64,000 nt of DNA from Adineta vaga (lineage: Eukaryota; Rotifera): the NCBI GenBank assembly GCA_021613535.1, contig CP075497.1, positions 5,580,001-5,644,000 on the forward strand, in the 5' to 3' direction. Shown in pieces: positions 27,973 to 37,793 of the stretch. Below the pieces are notes generated by a model. It saw nothing but the letters and a program-made list of their open reading frames with translations, was not told where the DNA came from and ran no database searches. Position numbers and translations under genes: made by a program. The stretch's first letter is position 1. Each line of letters opens with the position of its first letter.

Positions 27973-29148
27973 ATGAGAAAAACGCAACCATCATTTACGT
28001 CTTTAAAGTATATTTATCAAAATTGAATTTAATCATGTCTATTTATTGATATATTTTCCAATAGTTCACAAACGGAAGATAATACACGTTTAGAACGTCG
28101 ACGAAATCGATTTATTAATGAATCAACATCCACAACGAACAAATCAGTATGATGAATTCTTTCTTAATCATTAAAATTTCACTTTCGTTTGTTTTTCTGC
28201 TACAGGTAAAATCCAACATCGATGCAAATCAACCTTTGATCGGTACATGTGAAAAGTTAGAAAAAAGTTATCTCCGTTTAACGAGTGTAAGTTGAAATTT
28301 TGATTACAGATCGAATTATTTCGATTATACGTTAAGGCACCTGATCAGTCGACAATTCGTCCATTAAATATACTTGAAAAAGCATTTCCATTTATAATGG
28401 ATAAATATAAATCGAACTCTGATTGGTCTTATCTAAATAGTCAATTGAAAAGTATTCGACAAGATCTTATGGTTCAATCTATACGAAATAATTTTACTGT
28501 ATTGGTTTACGAAGAAAATGCTCGAATTGCACTTGAAATGGTAGTATGAAATAAAAGCATATTATTTATTTTTGTTGAGACAAAATCAAATTGATTTTGT
28601 AGAATGATCGTGATCAATTTGTTCAATGTCAAACTCAATTAGAAATCTTATATGATAATGGTTGTAATCGTACTCATCTCGTTGAATTTCTTATCTATCG
28701 ATTACTTTATTCTTTATTAATAAATGACTATAAAAGTAACTAATTTTCAATTATTAATGTTTAACGATTAGTTTTGTTTTAGGAGTTAATCGAATTTTAA
28801 TCGATATTGATCAAGTAACAAAAACCAATGATTTGAATATAACTCTACAATTTTGTTCAGCTTTTCGTCGCAAAAATTACATGGAATTATTTATATTCTA
28901 TAAATCTTTACCGGAAACTTGCTCGATATTTAGTAGATCTTTTCATTGATATCTATCGCAAACAAATGATTGAAAATCTCATTTGTGGGTTTTCTCCAAC
29001 ATTTCCAATTGAAATTGTTACATCAATGTTAGCATACGAATCGGATGACATTTGTCAAGAACATCTTCGTTCATTCGGTGTGCAATTTCTTCCCAATTCA
29101 ATGAATATTGATTGTAAAACAAGTAGAATTAGTTTTAATAAAACATAA
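27973..29148 (+). CDS. LENG8: SAC3/GANP/THP3-like protein (LENG8 family), with apparent frameshift
   Basis: Six exons, 27973..28007, 28065..28146, 28206..28286, 28337..28540, 28603..28735 and 28783..29148, give about 300 residues. The SAC3/GANP blocks of LENG8 are plain: CEKLEKSYLRLTSAPDQST, RPLNILEKAFPF, YLNSQLKSIRQDLMVQSIRN, VYEENARIALEMNDRDQF and QCQTQLEILYDNG. In the last exon the frame breaks near 28911-28914 (ACCGGAAAC). The upstream frame stops at 28949, while the frame one base over continues the family sequence (KLARYLVDLFIDIYRKQM) to a stop at 29148. One extra base explains this. It may be a sequencing error, an allele or an early pseudogene. The long disordered N-terminus of vertebrate LENG8 is absent. 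Family members act in mRNA processing or export. Confidence 0.75.
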
Positions 29149-29586
29149 TTACAGTCAGATCGAGTTTTGTTTTTTTATACTGATGTTTTTTAGTTTGAAA
29201 CAGTACAAAACTTCAAGGTGAATTTTAAATAAAACCTCTTCTTTTGTTATCTGTAGTATATTTATTTGAATAAACATATTTTTCATAAATTCTCGGAAGA
29301 AATTCACATTTCAAACTAGTTATTCAATCGGCGAATTTGGATGTTTCTTATGTTTTAACATATAAAAGCACTATTTCTTTTTCATTTTCTTTTGTTATCG
29401 GCGAAAATTCTGTATCGACGTGTCTATTATAGTTGTTATTGACATTGTCTCATATGCAAGGACGAAAGTAGAAAAGAGAAGAGAAAAATATATATTAATC
29501 TCGCTTTTCGAAAACTTCTAAACGACAAAGTGTCTTTTCTTGTGTAAGTTTATCTTTCTTTTATCCTCTCAATAATCAATGAATCA
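29149..29586. other. Spacer between SAC3-like and receptor genes
   Basis: AT-rich, 438 bp. It should hold the 3' UTR of one gene and the promoter of the next. No exon is visible. Confidence 0.5.
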
Positions 29587-31787
29587 ATGTTTTTATTAAA
29601 AATATTGATCTGCTTAAATATAATATCTTTGATTATTACTCAAAGTACATATGATCATAACCGATCAGGAACTTTTATTCCTTATAATGATCTGATTATT
29701 AGTAAGAACGTAGAACTTGAGTTGTTCTCATAATCTTACTTGATTATTATTTAGAACCATTGAGATTAGTGCTCCATTCAAATGATTCTCTGGGTATTAT
29801 CTATTGTAATAGTCGAGTTCAAATTAATGAACAGCCTAGTAGACTAACTGCTTCTCTTGATGAACCAGTTAAAACATATCCAAAATTTGAAATGCATACA
29901 GAAGAACACAATGCTACAACGATTAAAATTCTAATAAAACCAAATGGATTTATAGGTGGAAGTCGTATTCATTGTCATTGGGCTAATAATGAAAGTTACG
30001 GACAAACGGCTGAACTTATTATTGGAGGTATGGTAATAAAGACGAGTGAAAAACATATTTTTCAATTACACATTCTACAAAATATGATAAGTCAGAGTGA
30101 AATTTTCTTTTCTTTCTTTCGATAGTTGAAATTTATAGGTTATTTGATAAGAATATTTCGTACTTTGAAATACGATATTATTCACATCGAATATTTTCTT
30201 ATTCTATAAAACAATTATTTCATATATTATCGAAAGTATCATAAAACTTCTTTTATTCAAATTTAACATACAAGTTACAGTTTTCTTCTCCTACTGTAAA
30301 CATTGTTTTTCTTTATTTTTGCCAGAAAAACCTGGTGTTATTCAATTGAAAGAACGTTGTCAAGCTCATGATTATCGTTATGTCGAATGTAGATTTCATG
30401 CACCGATTATTGCTCGTGCATTTGAAAATCGTTTTCCACAACGCTTTGAATTTTCGGAATTGAATCCCAAGTATATTAGTCATTTAATCTATTCGATAAA
30501 TAATTTGTTACTTTATTTATTTATCCTTTTTCTTAGACGACAATTTTACCATACTCCACCGAAGCTTGAACAAGAATTTGTTGATCAAGATTTAATTTTT
30601 CGTTTCGATCCTGTTGATCGAAGTCTAATTCCAGAAAGAACATGGATGAAAATGAATATAACATTACAGTATTTTGATTGGACGACTTATCAATTTCCCA
30701 TTGAACCTAGTAAAATCTATATACAAATATTTATCATCATATAATTCTTTCAATTTATGTTTAGTATTTACAACGAATGTAAAATTTCAAGCAGAAAAGA
30801 TTTCGTCAACGGAATTAACTATTCGTATTCATCATAATAGAACAGGTACAATTAGTGATCGTTTATGTTCAGGACACATTCAATCATTGAACGATCAAGA
30901 ATCATTAAGAGTAAGAAAAGCTGAAATGAAAGTATTTCGACAAAAAAATGATTTTATAGGATATTCCAGAAACATCAAAGGATACGATTGAAATTTATCG
31001 TCTTCAATCATCAACAATGTATAGAATATGTCTTCGTTGTTATTATAGACAAACAGATTATTCATTTGATAAGACACATTGTGTGAAAATAACGACCAGT
31101 AAATTGTTTTAAACATAATTTATATAATCATTTGCTTATTTAGAATTCGAATTTCCTATCAAATGGACTGTGGCGGGTGCTGTTGCTGCTGTTTTATTGG
31201 TAATCTTGACGATATTGTATGTATTTAGAAGAGAAAAAAGAAAATCAAACTTTCATATTTCGTTATTTAAGATTTATAAGAAAATGTTTGAATCGTGACA
31301 GAACGCTTTCACCACCAGTGAAACCTAGTCCATCAGTAAGTTTTTCTATGTCTAACAGAGAAAGATTTTATTTATGGTTTAAATAAGAACGAAAAAAAGA
31401 AAAAATCTTCATTTATTGTAATTAATATCCATATTTTGTGTCATGTATAGCTCAGTAAAATTATCTCGCCTGTATATGATCCTATTGATAATAATATATA
31501 TGTAAGTTTGGTAAGAATCTTTTCTATAATTAATGTAATATAAACTTATTTTATATTTATAGTTACCATTGATAGAACCACCATCTATACCAGAAGAAGA
31601 AAACGATAAGGTGGATCGCGACTTATACAGACCTATGGGAGTAAATTTCACAGAACATTTCTTTGTTTTGCATCACAATGATCATTTTATTTTCTAGGAA
31701 GATTTTATGCAGGTGTTTGGTGAAAAAGATCTATCTCCCGATACTAAAGATCTCACCAATCGACAGGCAAACTCTTCAGCTCAATAG
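29587..31787 (+). CDS. Single-pass receptor with Ig/fibronectin-III-like ectodomain
   Basis: Eleven exons keep frame: 29587..29701, 29755..30027, 30326..30470, 30537..30709, 30765..30910, 30960..31098, 31144..31216, 31272..31335, 31451..31501, 31563..31640 and 31698..31787. The product is 448 residues. It has a signal peptide (MFLLKILICLNIISLIITQS) and an ectodomain of about 310 residues with paired cysteines and several N-glycosylation sites. One membrane span lies at about 338-358 (WTVAGAVAALLVILTILFFI), followed by a basic stop and a tail of about 90 residues. The last ectodomain block (YRICLRCYYRQTDYSFDKTH) resembles the end of a fibronectin-III domain in cytokine-type receptors. Tail tyrosines sit in YDPI, YLPL and YRPM, possible SH2 or adaptor sites. 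No kinase domain is present. The precise family is not recognised. Confidence 0.75.
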
Positions 31788-31876
31788 ACCATTCAAAAGA
31801 TATCCTATATGTTACGAAGAGAGTATCGGACGTATTATCTATTTCGACAGTTTTCATTTCTATGTGTACATATATA

Positions 31877-32415
31877 CATTGGTGTGAAAAGTTATAGAAT
31901 CACGTCGCTACAATCAATGCTTTGTCTCAGCTTGACCCATATGAGCTCTCCAAAGTAGTTGAGTCTGTATTAGTTTGTACATTTAGACATGCTCTATCTA
32001 AACATATAATCAGCTTTTCGGAAATCAACGGTTAAGTTGGGGAGAGAAGCTATTTCTCAAAAATTCATCAGTTTCTGGCTGTGAAAAATTATAGAATCAC
32101 TTCACTGTTTATCGTTCCTTTATATCGACTCGACTTCGGTTTAGATTGTAAACTACATATATGGATAGTGGTCCCCAAGATGTATACTTTCATTTAAAAA
32201 AATGTGGGAAAACATTTATATAAAACCTGTAAACGAGGTATTAATCTTCAAGCCAAAATGGCTGGAGAGCACCATATGTTGACAGGATTCTGAAGTGTGT
32301 GAGCAGAATAGAAATGCAATTCAGATTTTGTGTTCAGAGTTCTATAGAGAGCATATTTGGCAACAAGATGTAGCATACAGAAAGTCAAAGAATCATTTTC
32401 TCTTCCATTTAAGTA
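31877..32415 (+). repeat. Left inverted arm of the foldback element
   Basis: The outer about 490 bp are nearly identical to the reverse complement of the right arm; the inner about 45 bp have diverged. It contains a short frame starting MCEQNRNAIQILCSEFYREH that also occurs in the other arm. Confidence 0.85.
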
Positions 32416-32654
32416 CGGTAACATGGAATATTACTGAGATCGAAAAAATATCGAATTCATATGTGACTATAGGCGCGTCATTTTTTTGTCGTATACATAT
32501 GTATTTTCGAATATAACGTTAATCTACACTGCGAATACACGTATACTTTAGGACGCATAAAAAAAGAAGACATTATTTTCAAGAGAAAGGATTATCTGCA
32601 GGACTTCCTAGTAATGCACTTTTTTATCCAAACGATATGTTTCCGTATGAGCGT

Positions 32655-33192
32655 CGTGAGATGAAGGAGGAAATAATTGATCGACCTTCTGAATGCTACA
32701 TCTTGTTGCCAAATATGCTCTCTATAGAACTCTGAACACAAAATCTGAATTGCATTTCTATTCTGCTCACACACTTCAGAATCCTGTCAACATATGGTGC
32801 TCTCCAGCCATTTTGGCTTGAAGATTAATACCTCGTTTACAGGTTTTATATAAATGTTTTCCCACATTTTTTTAAATGAAAGTGTACATCTTGGGGACCA
32901 CTATCAATATATGTAGTTTACAATCTAAACCGAAGTCGAGTCGATATAAAGGAACGATAAACAGTGAAGTGATTCTATAATTTTTCACAGCCAGAAACTG
33001 ATGAATTTTTGAGAAATAGCTTCTCTCCCCAACTTAACCGTTGATTTCCGAAAAGCTGATTATATGTTTAGATAGAGCATGTCTAAATGTACAAACTAAT
33101 ACAGACTCAACTACTTTGGAGAGCTCATATGGGTCAAGCTGAGACAAAGCATTGATTGTAGCGACGTGATTCTATAACTTTTCATACCACTG
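32655..33192 (-). repeat. Right inverted arm of the foldback element
   Basis: Mirror of the left arm, with the same short frame on the reverse strand (start near 32774). The few differences between arms, such as GTATAC against GTGTAC, suggest modest age. Confidence 0.85.
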
Positions 33193-33542
33193 TACATGTT
33201 TGTTATTTAATACATTGTCGGTTTATTCTATAACCATGTATGAAAAGAAAGAAAAATAATGCAAGACCTCGAATCAATCTAAAACATATCGATGCTTCGT
33301 AATACTTTGATGTATATGTATCAAGTTATGTATAATAACGAAAAGCGCTCAAGTACTGAGAGCAAAAAAAAAAGAAGAGAGGAAAAAAATGTAACAGAAT
33401 TTTTCTTGTACCGGAAGAGAAAGAAATCGAACCAATCCCAGAGTGATATAGATGTAAAAAAACTTTAATATAAATCGACATGTATCAAGATCAGTTGACA
33501 TACATAGAAATATATATTCATACGTGAATTTGATTTTTGTAT

Positions 33543-34213
33543 ATGGCAATGAAAATGTTAAAAGTAATTCTATTGCTTTTAATCATCTCATCAACATGTA
33601 AGTTAGACGATAGAATTCTTATTGACCATGAATAGAAATATCGATTGTTCGTATAGTTATTGATGCACGTAGTCGACGTAAACGACGTCAAATATCTGGA
33701 TCAAGTTATTATATCTCAAATGTAAAACCATATGCAAGTTCTTTTTCTCTAACAGCACCTTTGACTTATCCATCGGGTTCATTCTATAGTTCTCCTGGTT
33801 ATGGTTATTCAAATACAGGTTATTCTACAGATCAGCTCTATAATACAAATAATTACGTAACTGGAGTCAATCCATATGGTATACCTGTTACCTATAATAG
33901 TCAATATTCATATGGAACTGGTCAAGCTTATCAATATCCGAATTTAGGTAGCGCATATGGAAGTGGTTTATATGGTTATGGTATAGCTGGATTTAATAAT
34001 CAATATCCAAATTGGATGCAAGGAAATAGTCAACAATATTATACAGGTGGAACAGGTAGTGGATTAACGAACACAGGATATTACTGGAATCGACGAAGTC
34101 AAAATATTCCATTTGGAGATCAGAATGTTAATAATATGGAAGGTCTTCCTTTTGATCCCAATCTACCAATATCTCCCGCGAATTTACCACCAAATCGTCT
34201 ACCAGTCAAGTGA
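33543..34213 (+). CDS. Secreted Gly/Tyr/Asn-rich protein with polybasic processing site (copy A)
   Basis: Two exons, 33543..33597 and 33657..34213, give 203 residues. Exon 1 is the signal peptide (MAMKMLKVILLLLIISST). Exon 2 opens with ARSRRKRRQISGSSYY, a furin-type polybasic site directly after the signal peptide. The rest is low complexity, rich in Tyr, Gly, Asn, Ser and Gln (YSNTGYSTDQLYNTNN, YGSGLYGYGIAGF), without cysteines. It ends in a Pro-rich tail (PANLPPNRLPVK) and has no GPI signal. Gene structure and the RRxRRQxSGS motif match the next gene at 35209, so the two are probably tandem duplicates. Such Tyr/Gly/Asn-rich secreted chains suit matrix, cuticle, adhesive or jelly material, but the function is unknown. 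Confidence 0.75.
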
Positions 34214-35208
34214 AAATTTCGAGAAGATCTGTATGTATGATCTATGGATCTTCGTCTTCGGATGATTTGTTTCATTTGTATTTACGGAAAATCTCTTTCT
34301 TTCAAATAACATTTTGAATAAAATAATTCTCTCCTTGTTTGATCTTTCTCAAAAATAAATTTAATAAAATAATTATTTAATAAACAAATCTTCTCTTCAC
34401 GAGTGTATTTTTGCAAATAATTTTCAAGAGTTTTTATTCATCGTTATCATCATCATAAAATCTCTTTCACAATATGTGTGTAGTTATGTTGAGAACTAAT
34501 AATTTATTCTTCTTCAAGGATCGAAAAAATAATATTCACTTCAAATCTTTCTTTTTCCTCTTTTTTTAACGTCAACAAAAAAAATCGATCATTTCCTATG
34601 CAAGAAATTGTTGCGTTCGTTTGCATTAAAAGAAAGATAGAAAAAAAAGTTCCATTTAATATGAAAGAAAGAAGCAATGACGAACGAATAAAAACTGTAT
34701 AGACATATGAGGACTGTATGATTATGTTTATTATTGCATTGCTCGGAGGCCTTTGAAGGAGAAGAAAAGAGAGAAAGATAGATTCATTGACTACTATTAT
34801 AAAGGAGAATATTGCGTTTATGTTACTAGCTATGTACAGAATGTCAAAAAAAAGGACGAGGGAAGGAAAAAGTTGTTGTTATACCTATATTGTACATCTC
34901 AATGGACTAGAAGGACTAACGGCGATAATAGAATCGAAGAGAAAAAAGGTTGTAAGAATAGAGAAAGAGAAAAAGAACAAGAAGAAGAAAAAAACGCGTT
35001 TCAACGTCCTTATTGTCGATGAATATATATATATATATATGTATGTACATTGAGTGTCACTTAGTAGAGGAAAAAAGAGCTAGAACTTTCGTCGAACATG
35101 ACCTCTTGGTAAATGTAGGCAAACTGTCACGTTTGTGTTCACATTTAACGCTAATCAAAAATCAAAAGTTACTTTTATTATATTGACCGTAGATTATAAA
35201 AAATAATC
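34214..35208. other. Spacer between the two secreted-protein genes
   Basis: About 1 kb. 34750-35010 is strongly purine-biased (A/G), so forward frames look open but encode Lys/Glu/Arg runs. A (TA)n microsatellite lies at 35022-35040. No splice-supported exon was found. Confidence 0.55.
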
Positions 35209-36416
35209 ATGGGATGGACACATAAATTTATAATTTTAATTTTTTTACAATTATTGGTTATTCCAGGTATGTAATCAAGATTTAAATTGATAGAAAAATC
35301 ACTTTTTTTTCATAATATGTTTTGTTTATTTTAATCTTATATACAGATATCAATGGTAATGCCAATCGTCGTCGACGTCGTCGCCAAACATCGGGATCAC
35401 TATTTGGTACAAATTCTAATTTAGGTGCAAGTGCACCTGCAGGATATAACTATCCTGCTAGTACGAATATCAAAGGAATACGTATGAACAATCCCGACGC
35501 ACGAGATCTTCTTGGCAATCCTATTATGTCAGCATCGAATACAGATAATACTTTAAATAGTATGAATCTCTATAATCAACCACGACCTCAACAACAGCAA
35601 ATTTATGGAACAAATGATCAATCTTTATTAAATCCGACGTATAGTGGAAATAATTTCTATTCAACTGGTAATACAAATCAAGTTTTACGTGATCAAAACG
35701 GAAATCCTTTATCATCAGGTTATCCATTAATATTCAATTGATTTAGATTTGTATTCTATTCTTTTTATCTATTTAAAGGCACACTTGGTTCATCATTTTA
35801 TTCATCTGGATCAAATACTCAAATGGCATATCCACCGAATTCTAATCAAGTATTGACGAATAAAGACCTCTATGGTACTTTACCAAATACAAATACAAAT
35901 AATAATAATCAATATGGTTATAACAGTAATCTCTTACCAAACAGTAATACCTATGGCGGACCGATGGGTAGTAATAGCAATTTAATACCAAACAGTAATA
36001 CATATACTGGACAAATAAATAGCAATAACAATTTACCACCGAATAGTAATACGTACAGTGGACAAATGGGTAGCAATTCTAATTTAGTACCGAATAGTAA
36101 TGCGTACAGTGGACAAATGGGTAGCAATGCTAATTTAGTACCGAATAGTAATACATATAGTGGTGTTATGGGTACTAATAGTAATCCGAATTATTGGTCC
36201 AATACGAATAATAATAATAATAATAATCGATATAATCAAAATTCTGCTAATTCATGGTATCCAAATCGTGATACAGGTTATAGTAGTAATAATAATAATA
36301 ATAATAATTATGCCAATCAAAATCCATATGCAAATTATTATAATCATAGTTATCGATTAGAATCATCCTGTTTAATGATCTTTCTTACAATTTTCATAAT
36401 TCGTATGTTCCATTAG
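35209..36416 (+). CDS. Secreted, probably GPI-anchored Asn-rich repeat protein with polybasic site (copy B)
   Basis: Three exons, 35209..35266, 35347..35718 and 35779..36416, give 355 residues. Exon 1 is a signal peptide (MGWTHKFIILIFLQLLVIP) ending at the same phase-1 position as in copy A. Exon 2 starts with NANRRRRRRQTSGSLFG, matching copy A's RRKRRQISGSS. The body is Asn/Ser/Tyr/Gln-rich, holds five 17-residue repeats, and has Asn runs near the end. The C-terminus is hydrophobic (SCLMIFLTIFIIRMFH), suggesting a GPI signal that copy A lacks. If cleaved after the arginine run, a long prion-like chain would be released or displayed. I recognise no known family, and the role is open. Confidence 0.75.
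35922..36176 (+). repeat. Five 51-bp coding tandem repeats (17-residue unit)
   Basis: Units follow the pattern NSNLxPNSNTYxGxMGS: NSNLLPNSNTYGGPMGS, NSNLIPNSNTYTGQINS, NNNLPPNSNTYSGQMGS, NSNLVPNSNAYSGQMGS and NANLVPNSNTYSGVMGT. Spacing is exactly 51 bp with no indel, so the unit is under frame constraint or is recent. Confidence 0.95.
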
Positions 36417-37793
36417 GATATAATACGAAATAATCTTCATACAATTTTCAACATTATAATTTCCTATATATATATACGCGGATTTCTTTTCTGTTCGTGT
36501 TGTATTAAAATTTATGTTCGTTATCTAGTTTTTTTTTTATTCATTAAAACTTTGATATTCATATTGAATTTTTCGAAATGAGATCCAAATGTCGAAGTTT
36601 AAGTTTTATTGACAGAACATTGAATGAACTTTCATTTTGTTGGAAGTATGTACTTGCATAAGACAAATTAACTAAATAAACAATTGTCTATCAGACTGAA
36701 TTCTCCTTGAAGTTCACTCCGATTTTTTCATTCCCTCATTCGAGATAGAAGAGAGAAATTCTTCGATAATCATTTGTTGAAAGAAGCAAAGACTGAAAGT
36801 TCATCAGCTTTCTAAACTCTGTTATGATATGAAAACAATAGTAAGTCATTAGTTAAATTTTATAATGCATTGTTGTGAAACATGTTTTCTTTTCCGAATG
36901 ACTGATCATCATTTTCAATCGTTTTGATGGGATTTTCTCTCTCTTGCTCTTCCTTGTAGTTAGTAGTTGCCTATAAGTTAATTTCACTGATTGTTTGTTT
37001 TGTGCATTTTTTTTACTTCAATTTTTATCTTCCGAAGAAACCAGTGAAAATGTAAATGACATTTGTAATTGAGTTTATTTGTTGTTATTATTGGCAATAT
37101 AAGTAACATTTAACACTTGAAAAAATGATGTTTTATCTCATTAGAATTTAGGAAGATATTGATTTAAATGATATTCTTTTCTACGTCATTTAAGTGAGAT
37201 TTGTCATTGATCGACAAAGTAAAAAACGAAACAAAGTCTCACGACAAAATTTGTTTGTCTTGGTAAGTGAGAAGCCAGTTACTTCTGCTGCTGCTGTCAT
37301 CAACTTACCTTTGCTGCCATCGGCACGAAAATATCCTTCTTATTTGTTGATGTTACTTTCGTAGTTTTTCGTTAGATTGAAGTGGAAAACGTTGTCACTA
37401 TCGTTCTTTTTTTCTTTGTTAAGCATTCAGTGATGACAACGTCAAACATATAAAAAACGCACGAAAGAAGATTGAGAGAGAGAGCGAGAAAGAGGGGGGA
37501 GAAATTTTATGTCAACGAAACGAAAAGCAAAACTGTCGAACGACAACGGTGAAAATTTTATTACAGATAACAGCAAGCCATTTCTTTTTATCAAACCCAT
37601 TTACGTTCGATTGTATACATCACAGTCTTTTCTTGTAAGTTATTTCGTTTGTTGTTGTTGTTGTTGTTATGATTATTATTATTATTCTCAGAATGAAATT
37701 TAATCTGAGAAGATCATAAGATTATTTGAGAATGATTTCGAATATACGTATATATTACTTTAGATATCCTTCAATTCGATTTCGTTTTGAAAA
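36417..37793. other. Spacer upstream of CNBD2
   Basis: AT-rich, 1.4 kb. A frame at 37509-37625 starts MSTKRKAKLSNDNGENF and ends at a good donor (CTT|GTAAGT). The next acceptor near 37763 leads into a stop before the CNBD2 ATG. It could be a 5' UTR exon with an upstream ORF; I do not call it a gene. Confidence 0.4.

Larger units (their letters stand above)
31877..33192. mobile_element. Foldback Tc1/mariner-like element with long inverted arms and TA target duplication
   Basis: The element is 1316 bp. It is flanked by TA on both sides (31875-31876 and 33193-33194) and has CA(T/G)TGGT(G/A)TGAAAAG termini, as in Tc1/mariner transposons. The two ends are inverted copies for about 540 bp each, leaving a unique centre of about 240 bp. 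Each arm carries two direct copies of GTGAAAARTTATAGAATCAC exactly 197 bp apart (31884 and 32081; mirrored at 32969 and 33166). This is the IR/DR layout of transposase binding sites known from Sleeping Beauty-type elements. No intact transposase is present, so it must be non-autonomous. It begins 90 bp beyond the receptor stop codon. Confidence 0.88.

Noticed and set aside
34753-35053. Two overlapping forward frames rich in Lys, Glu and Arg
   Set aside because: Composition reflects an A/G-rich spacer ending in a TA microsatellite; no signal of a real protein.
37509-37703. Frame MSTKRKAKLSNDNGENF upstream of CNBD2
   Set aside because: It ends at a good donor but the downstream acceptor brings an in-frame stop before the CNBD2 start; at best a 5' UTR exon or upstream ORF.
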